From contig DATLZB010000066.1 in the NCBI GenBank assembly GCA_035574175.1, positions 1-8,035 on the forward strand: a DNA stretch of 8,035 bases. The letters run 5' to 3'. The notes below the pieces were generated by a model that worked only from the letters and a program-made list of their open reading frames with translations, made no database searches and was not told the origin of the DNA. Positions within the stretch are counted from its first letter, which is position 1; the number at the start of each line of letters is the position of its first letter. The translations under genes and the position numbers were made by a program. Positions 4,959 through 8,035 of this stretch are shown here, in pieces. The DNA is from DATLZB01 sp035574175 (lineage in GTDB: Bacteria; Pseudomonadota; Alphaproteobacteria; Rhizobiales; Hyphomicrobiaceae).

Positions 4959-5945
4959 TTATGCCGTCAGCCTCATATCGAGGCAAAACAGCGTGTCGTC
5001 GCGCTCGGCAATCTCAATGCCGGCGCTCTTGCAGGCGGCGCTCAGGTCAGCGGCGAATTGGCCGCCGGATACAGGTCGCAGCCCGCCCTTGGCGCACCAT
5101 GCCTTGTATGCGGCGTATAGCCCGCGCACATCGACGGTCGAACCTGGCGCGGCCTCGAGGCTGTGCGCCAGAAAGGCGAGCACGCTGCCGGTCCTCTCGG
5201 ACGGCTCGACCAGCCTCAGCGATGGCCGTTGGCGGCGCGCTGGCGGCATCTCTGGCGCTTGGTCGTTGGCCGCCGCCGCCGGCGCCGGCCGGCGTGCCGC
5301 AAAAATCGGATGCGCGCCATAGGCCAGCAGCAGAATGCCGAGCAGTGAGATGGTCATCGGCAGGATGAGCGGCTGATAGAGTTGCACCTGTGCCTCGGTG
5401 AGGGGCAGGACGGCGGCTATCCGCCGTGCCTGAGGATCGACCGGCGGCGGGCCGATCTGGGCCAGCGCGTCGCGCGCCTGCGCCAGGCGCGCCCTCGCCG
5501 CTTCCGCCCGCTCTTCGAGGCCTCGGCAGATCGGCCCGCGCCCAGTACTGCATTCCCTGGCGGCAGCGGCCTCGCGCTCGGCGAGGGCCGCTCTGGCCTC
5601 GGCGACTGTGGCCTCCGCGAGGCGGATGGAGCGCGCGATGGCATCGCGCGCGAGCTGTTCCGCATCCCGCGCGCCGCCGGTGCGCTCGATGGCAGCGCCA
5701 AGGACCAGGGCGAGCGCCGGAAATACTGCTAGGCCCAGCATCACGGCGAGCCACCGCCGCCGCTCCCGCCACGCCCGCGCGGCCAGGATCGGAAGGACTG
5801 AGGCGCACCCGGTCACGAATGCCCCGCCGGCCACGATGTAGGACCATCGGCCCTGCTGGCTCAGTAGATATTCGACGCAGCCGTAGATTTCGATGCCCGT
5901 GAGCGCCGACCCCAGGATCAGGGCCAGCAGATGCCCGAGGCTCAT
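4959..5945 (-). CDS. Membrane protein with periplasmic/coiled-coil segment and C-terminal helical domain (328 aa)
   Basis: Hydrophobic segments are visible at about residues 4-20, 36-56 and 65-88, and a fourth at 191-210. Between the third and fourth lies a strongly charged coiled coil (about 92-165) interrupted by two cysteines, C132 and C140, in ECSTGRGPIC. The paired cysteines could form a disulfide at a hairpin turn. After the last membrane segment comes a Pro/Ala linker and a C-terminal domain (about 250-328) with VRGLYAAYKAWCAKGGLRPVS...FAADLSAACKSAGI. That pattern resembles the small winged-helix-like domains at the ends of D5-type primases and related phage proteins. The start ATG is set by GGGGGAG seven bases upstream and overlaps the previous gene by ATGA. 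Function is unknown. A membrane-tethered DNA-binding or exclusion protein is a guess. Its 5' end lies in a 73-bp duplicated segment. Confidence 0.8.
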   Translation of the reverse strand: MSLGHLLALILGSALTGIEIYGCVEYLLSQQGRWSYIVAGGAFVTGCASVLPILAARAWRERRRWLAVMLGLAVFPALALVLGAAIERTGGARDAEQLARDAIARSIRLAEATVAEARAALAEREAAAARECSTGRGPICRGLEERAEAARARLAQARDALAQIGPPPVDPQARRIAAVLPLTEAQVQLYQPLILPMTISLLGILLLAYGAHPIFAARRPAPAAAANDQAPEMPPARRQRPSLRLVEPSERTGSVLAFLAHSLEAAPGSTVDVRGLYAAYKAWCAKGGLRPVSGGQFAADLSAACKSAGIEIAERDDTLFCLDMRLTA

Positions 5946-5973
5946 GTTGCATCTCCCCCGTGAGTGTTCACCA
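5901..5973. repeat. 73-bp direct repeat, copy 1
   Basis: This copy matches 7963-8035 at 71 of 73 positions (differences at 5906 and 5913) with an offset of 2062 bases. It contains the last codons of the ribbon-helix-helix gene, the GGGGGAG ribosome site and the first 15 or so codons of the membrane protein. The partner runs to the window edge, so the full repeat may be longer. Confidence 0.95.
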
Positions 5974-6091
5974 GATGCTCGATGTACTCGGTCATGGACA
6001 TGCCGGCGGCGCTCGACAGCGCGAGCAGCCGCTTCTTGAACTCCGGCTTGAACTTGAGGTTGGTCTGCTCGGTGCGCCCGGTGCGGGCCAT
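5942..6091 (-). CDS. Small ribbon-helix-helix (Arc/CopG-like) DNA-binding protein, 5' end probably frameshifted
   Basis: From ATG 6091 this encodes 49 residues: MARTGRTEQTNLKFKPEFKK, then RLLALSSAAGMSMTEYIEHL and a short tail. A strand with alternating polar residues (TNLKFK), then a helix, a GMS turn and a second helix ending in IEHLVN is the classic ribbon-helix-helix layout. These proteins bind DNA as dimers and often repress their own operon. The stop overlaps the membrane-protein ATG (ATGA). The ATG at 6091 has only a weak ribosome site. A much better one (AAGGA, eight bases away) precedes ATG 6138, but that reading leaves the frame at an AAAA run. One extra A there would join it to this ORF as a 65-residue protein starting MKKHKREHPPYDERRAMART. 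The gene is thus either short, frameshifted, or affected by a base-call error. Confidence 0.7.
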   Translation of the reverse strand: MARTGRTEQTNLKFKPEFKKRLLALSSAAGMSMTEYIEHLVNTHGGDAT

Positions 6092-6139
6092 GGCGCGCCG
6101 CTCATCGTACGGCGGATGTTCTCGCTTATGCTTTTCATC

Positions 6140-6252
6140 TCAGTCGTCCTTTTCCTTCCTCACGATCTGCCAGCCGAGCACGGGCAGCGCATTGACAATG
6201 CGCACCGCTCTCGGACGGAGGCCGAATAGAAGGTAAGTCGTTGATTTTGCAT
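6140..6252 (-). pseudogene. Very short gene (about 37 aa) apparently broken by a one-base deletion in an A-run
   Basis: ATG 6252 has a strong ribosome site (GAGGAG, six bases away), but the actual reading (MQNQRLT...) becomes low quality and stops at 6160. The adjacent frame down to TGA 6140-6142 reads like a real protein: LLFGLRPRAVRIVNALPVLG then WQIVRKEKDD. That frame has no usable start of its own. One extra A in the AAAA run at 6245-6248 would join the two into a 37-residue protein beginning MQKSTTYLLFGLRP. The stop of the repaired reading sits next to the ATG at 6138, as expected in a tight operon. No family is recognised. It could be a true frameshift, transcriptional slippage, or a homopolymer sequencing error. 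Confidence 0.55.
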
Positions 6253-6253
6253 C

Positions 6254-6297
6254 GTTTACTCCTCTTTGTTACCATCTTGGTCGGAATCGGAGTAAAC
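6254..6297 (-). promoter_or_regulatory. Inverted repeat able to hide the ribosome site of the 37-aa gene
   Basis: GTTTACTCC and GGAGTAAAC are perfect 9-base inverted arms (6254-6262 and 6289-6297) separated by 26 bases. In the - strand RNA the downstream arm carries the GGAG ribosome site immediately before ATG 6252. Pairing would therefore mask translation initiation. As DNA, it could instead be an operator for a dimeric repressor such as the nearby ribbon-helix-helix protein. Confidence 0.55.
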
Positions 6298-6315
6298 TGT
6301 TTAAGATCAAACAGT
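6296..6315 (-). terminator. Terminator-like hairpin at the end of the 106-aa gene
   Basis: ACTGTTT and AAACAGT form a perfect 7-base stem with a six-base loop, spanning the stop codon of the 106-residue gene on the - strand. The stem is AT-rich and no clean U-run follows, so it may attenuate or stabilise rather than terminate. It overlaps the next inverted repeat by two bases. Confidence 0.35.
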
Positions 6316-6627
6316 TAGGCTTGAGGCCGACCGCGTGCTGTCCTCAATCATGTGCCGCAGCGTCGCGTGCATGGCGTCATAATCGACATTTCCTCTGGCG
6401 TCGAAAACAACCGGCACCAGGCCCCCGAAACGTCGGCCGTCAATCCACCAGTGCACCGTCGGGCCCTGCCTCTCCACCCGACGCGGTGGTTCCCAGATAA
6501 ACCGACCCGGCACGACGGTGCTCGCAACGTATCGTGCAGATGGGTCATCAACGAGCATGATACGGTCAACGCCCAGCTCCACGGCCATGATCGTGATGGG
6601 TGCGGCGCGCAGTTCGTCAATCGTCAT
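6307..6627 (-). CDS. Unknown phage protein (106 aa)
   Basis: ATG 6627 follows AGGAG by eight bases and overlaps the end of the MazG-like gene by 11 bases, which supports this start. The protein is a mixed alpha/beta type: an opening helix (TIDELRAAP), strands (ITIMAVELGV, RIMLVDD), a Trp-rich middle (IWEPPRR and VHWWIDGRRF) and a closing helix (MHATLRHMIEDS). No catalytic motif or known family is recognised. It probably belongs to the same early operon as the MmcB-like and MazG-like genes. Confidence 0.7.
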   Translation of the reverse strand: MTIDELRAAPITIMAVELGVDRIMLVDDPSARYVASTVVPGRFIWEPPRRVERQGPTVHWWIDGRRFGGLVPVVFDARGNVDYDAMHATLRHMIEDSTRSASSLTV

Positions 6628-6994
6628 CGGTCTGGCTCCTGCGTCGCATCAGCGGGATGGCGGGGTAGCCGATCTCGGCGGATTTCGCGTTGAAGGTCTC
6701 GATCACGGCATCGACCAGTTCAAAGCCGAGCGATTGGCAGAACAGGTCCAGATAAATGAACGTGTCGGCCAGCTCCCGCCGCAGCTTGGCACGCAATGCG
6801 GCATCCTCCTCGTTGTTGCCTCGGATGCCGTCCCTGGACCGATTGAGCTTTTTCACGATGTTGGCGGCTTCGCCCATTTCGCCGAGCAACGCGGTCATCC
6901 AGTCCGAAGCGGTCCACCTGTTCAGTTGATGATGGAACCCTTGCGGACTCTCACAGCGCGCGCGGTTGACGGCGGAAAATTCCTCGAATGTCAT
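6617..6994 (-). CDS. MazG-like NTP pyrophosphohydrolase (125 aa)
   Basis: This is an all-alpha NTP pyrophosphatase. GEMGEAANIVKKL gives E39-x-x-E42, and ELADTFIYLDLF gives E74-x-x-D77: the paired metal-binding motif of the MazG/dUTPase-2 superfamily at normal spacing. The opening MTFEEFSAVNRAR and a late FNAKSAEIGYP segment also fit single-domain phage MazG proteins. Such enzymes hydrolyse (d)NTPs to the monophosphate and pyrophosphate. In phages they are proposed to adjust nucleotide pools or lower the alarmone ppGpp. The start at 6994 follows AGGGGG with good spacing. ATG 7021 is an in-frame alternative with a weaker GGAG site, lying eight bases after the previous stop. The end overlaps the next gene by 11 bases. 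Confidence 0.85.
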   Translation of the reverse strand: MTFEEFSAVNRARCESPQGFHHQLNRWTASDWMTALLGEMGEAANIVKKLNRSRDGIRGNNEEDAALRAKLRRELADTFIYLDLFCQSLGFELVDAVIETFNAKSAEIGYPAIPLMRRRSQTDDD

Positions 6995-7028
6995 GGCTTG
7001 ATCCCCCTGCTGTCCGGTCATGCTCATT

Positions 7029-7802
7029 TCACTCCGCTGCGTTGAGCTGGCGCTGCTCGTTCTCACCCGTCATCACGTCCAGGGCCTCGCGCAGGCGCCG
7101 CGTTGCCCGCTCCATCTGCGCATGCAGGCCGCGCAAGCCATCGTAGTTGCCGGTCACGCCGGACATGCGCACCATCTTGACGGCCCGCGCAATGTCGTCG
7201 GCGTCGAGCATATCCCAGTCGGCCGTACCGATACGCGTCTTGAGCCTCTCCAATTTCTCAATGGCCGCCCGTGCCTCGACCGTCAGTCGTTGCACCTCAC
7301 TCTGTACGCGTTCATTAATCCTCGCCGTGTGCTCCGCGACGACCCGCCTGACCGCTGCGTCAAATTCAGCCTGATCGATGGCGTGGGCGCGCCGCACCAT
7401 GGCCGCCAGGAACGCACGATCAATGGGCTTGGCCGCCAGCCGCGGCGCCGGCTTGACTGCGCGCAGCCGATTCGTCTCGACCGCCAGCCACCCCCATGCC
7501 TCAGGCAGCAGGGTAACGTCCACGGCGCTCTTTGGTGCAACCAGCCACCAATAATCGCAGTACTGCTGCACGGCTACGGATTTGTCGGGGTCGCGCACTT
7601 CGGCGAGAAAATCGGATTTGGACACCTTGATCTCGAAGCCGTGCAACGTGAGCCCGCGCGAGGGGTAGAGGTTCATGGCAACGGCATCGGCATAGCGGTC
7701 GGCCACCCCGCCCGTAGCGTTGGCGACCTCGAAGCAGAGCGCCCACTCAGGGGGCGCATAACGCCGCCGAAGCAAGGCCTTCACTTCTGCCGCCGTGGTC
7801 AT
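7029..7802 (-). CDS. MmcB-like PD-(D/E)XK nuclease-type protein (257 aa)
   Basis: The N-terminal ~100 residues carry a restriction-endonuclease-like pattern: FEVANATGG (E25), a conserved RYADAVAMNLYPSRG with D39, then GFEIKVSKSDFLAE with E57-x-K59, K74 and YCDYWWLVAP (81-90). This matches the MmcB/YraN-type PD-(D/E)XK family, whose alphaproteobacterial member MmcB acts in DNA repair. The C-terminal half (about 125-257) is helical and charged and may mediate oligomerisation or DNA contact. The product probably acts on phage or host DNA. The start overlaps the stop of the 71-aa gene (ATGA at 7799-7802). All core acids and the lysine appear intact, so activity is plausible, but biochemical function in phages is not established. 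Confidence 0.75.
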   Translation of the reverse strand: MTTAAEVKALLRRRYAPPEWALCFEVANATGGVADRYADAVAMNLYPSRGLTLHGFEIKVSKSDFLAEVRDPDKSVAVQQYCDYWWLVAPKSAVDVTLLPEAWGWLAVETNRLRAVKPAPRLAAKPIDRAFLAAMVRRAHAIDQAEFDAAVRRVVAEHTARINERVQSEVQRLTVEARAAIEKLERLKTRIGTADWDMLDADDIARAVKMVRMSGVTGNYDGLRGLHAQMERATRRLREALDVMTGENEQRQLNAAE

Positions 7803-8014
7803 GGTCTCACCTCGATCATGCGGTCGATGAGCCGGAGCGCCGATTGCTGCTGGGCCTCGACGGTGGGGGCGATGTCGGCGCCAAGCTCCATCGCAGCCAC
7901 TGCGGCGTTGTGCACTATGATATGAGCGGCATGACGAATGGCGTTATTGCGCCCACCATTCCGAGCGGCGACCCGAGGATCAGGGCCAGCAGATGCCCGA
8001 GGCTCATGTTGCAT
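7799..8014 (-). CDS. Small helical phage protein with a rearranged 5' end (up to 71 aa)
   Basis: The stop overlaps the start of the MmcB-like gene (ATGA), so the 3' part is very likely translated. From about residue 20 (NGGRNNAIRHAAHIIV...QQQSALRLIDRMIEV) it looks like a genuine small helical phage protein. Residues 1-18 come from the duplicated 73-bp segment read in a different frame from the one that encodes the membrane-protein start, so they look like a junction artefact. ATG 8014 abuts GGGGGAG with no spacing. Initiation may instead occur at an internal start such as the Met at about residue 42. No family is recognised. Confidence 0.55.
   Translation of the reverse strand: MQHEPRASAGPDPRVAARNGGRNNAIRHAAHIIVHNAAVAAMELGADIAPTVEAQQQSALRLIDRMIEVRP
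7915..8007 (-). pseudogene. 30-aa remnant duplicating the start of the membrane protein
   Basis: ATG 8007 has the same GGGGGAG site and spacing as the membrane-protein gene at 5945, and the first twelve residues (MSLGHLLALILG) are identical. The reading departs after the 73-bp duplicated block and ends at TAG 7915-7917. It encodes a single hydrophobic helix, so it could be expressed as a micro membrane peptide, but a truncated duplication is simpler. Confidence 0.6.
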
Positions 8015-8035
8015 CTCCCCCGTGAGTGTTCACCA
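7963..8035. repeat. 73-bp direct repeat, copy 2 (reaches the window edge)
   Basis: This is the second copy of the block at 5901-5973, with two mismatches (7968 and 7975). Identity is unbroken over the last 60 bases of the window, so the match may continue outside. Similarity stops abruptly at 7963, inside what was the membrane-protein coding sequence. Confidence 0.95.
8004..8035 (-). CDS. 3' end of a second ribbon-helix-helix gene (partial)
   Basis: Within repeat copy 2, the frame that ends the ribbon-helix-helix gene at 5942 is preserved, encoding VNTHGGDAT and a stop that overlaps ATG 8007. This suggests that a paralogue of the ribbon-helix-helix gene lies just beyond the window. Only nine codons are visible. 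Confidence 0.45.
   Translation of the reverse strand, partial: VNTHGGDAT

Noticed and set aside
5047..5952. 301-codon - strand frame overlapping the membrane protein
   Set aside because: It is Arg/Gly/Ala-rich with no hydrophobic segments and its ATG abuts GGGGGAG without spacing. The +1 neighbour frame gives the coherent membrane protein.
5992..6138. 48-aa ORF from ATG 6138 (MKSISENIRR...)
   Set aside because: After about 15 residues it turns into Ser/Arg/Pro low-complexity sequence typical of an out-of-frame reading. The start and ribosome site are probably those of the frameshifted ribbon-helix-helix gene.

Overview
The window is high-GC DNA from a tailed phage or prophage, most likely of an alphaproteobacterial host. 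That host guess rests on base composition and on the protein types seen, such as a MmcB-like nuclease and a Cys-containing coiled-coil membrane protein; no taxonomic marker is present. Tail genes on the + strand (1-2112) converge on a block of small accessory and early-type genes on the - strand (2109-8035). Many genes touch by 4-base ATGA or TTAG overlaps, as is common in phages.

Positions 1-2112 hold the end of a glycine-rich tail protein, a complete 558-residue tail fibre/adhesin with four imperfect copies of a repeat and a poly-glycine tip, and a 104-residue tail-fibre accessory protein ending in a coiled coil.

Positions 2109-4955 (- strand) form what looks like a compact, phage-borne CRISPR locus. 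In transcription order it has a sigma70-like promoter (4927-4955), a ~409-residue TnpB/Cas12-fold effector (3638-4867), a translationally coupled 98-residue helical protein (3345-3641), a four-repeat CRISPR array (2993-3261), a 26-codon ORF and an FkbM-type methyltransferase (2109-2900). The effector keeps the OrfB/Cas12 N-terminal, central and RuvC-scaffold landmarks. All three RuvC catalytic motifs look destroyed, and the C-terminal zinc ribbon is missing. No adaptation genes, other cas genes or transposase are present. The most economical reading is an RNA-guided DNA-binding system that does not cut, used by the phage for silencing or exclusion. This parallels Cas12m and TldR in principle but has its own array and a more eroded RuvC.

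Positions 4959-8035 (- strand) are an early-type operon: a small unknown protein, a PD-(D/E)XK MmcB-like protein, a MazG-like NTP pyrophosphohydrolase, an unknown 106-residue protein, two very short genes that each appear to have lost one A from an A-run just after the start codon (the second is a ribbon-helix-helix protein), and a membrane protein with a cytoplasmic helical tail. A 73-bp near-exact direct repeat (5901-5973 and 7963-8035) duplicates the junction between the ribbon-helix-helix gene and the membrane protein, and marks a recombination seam at the window edge.
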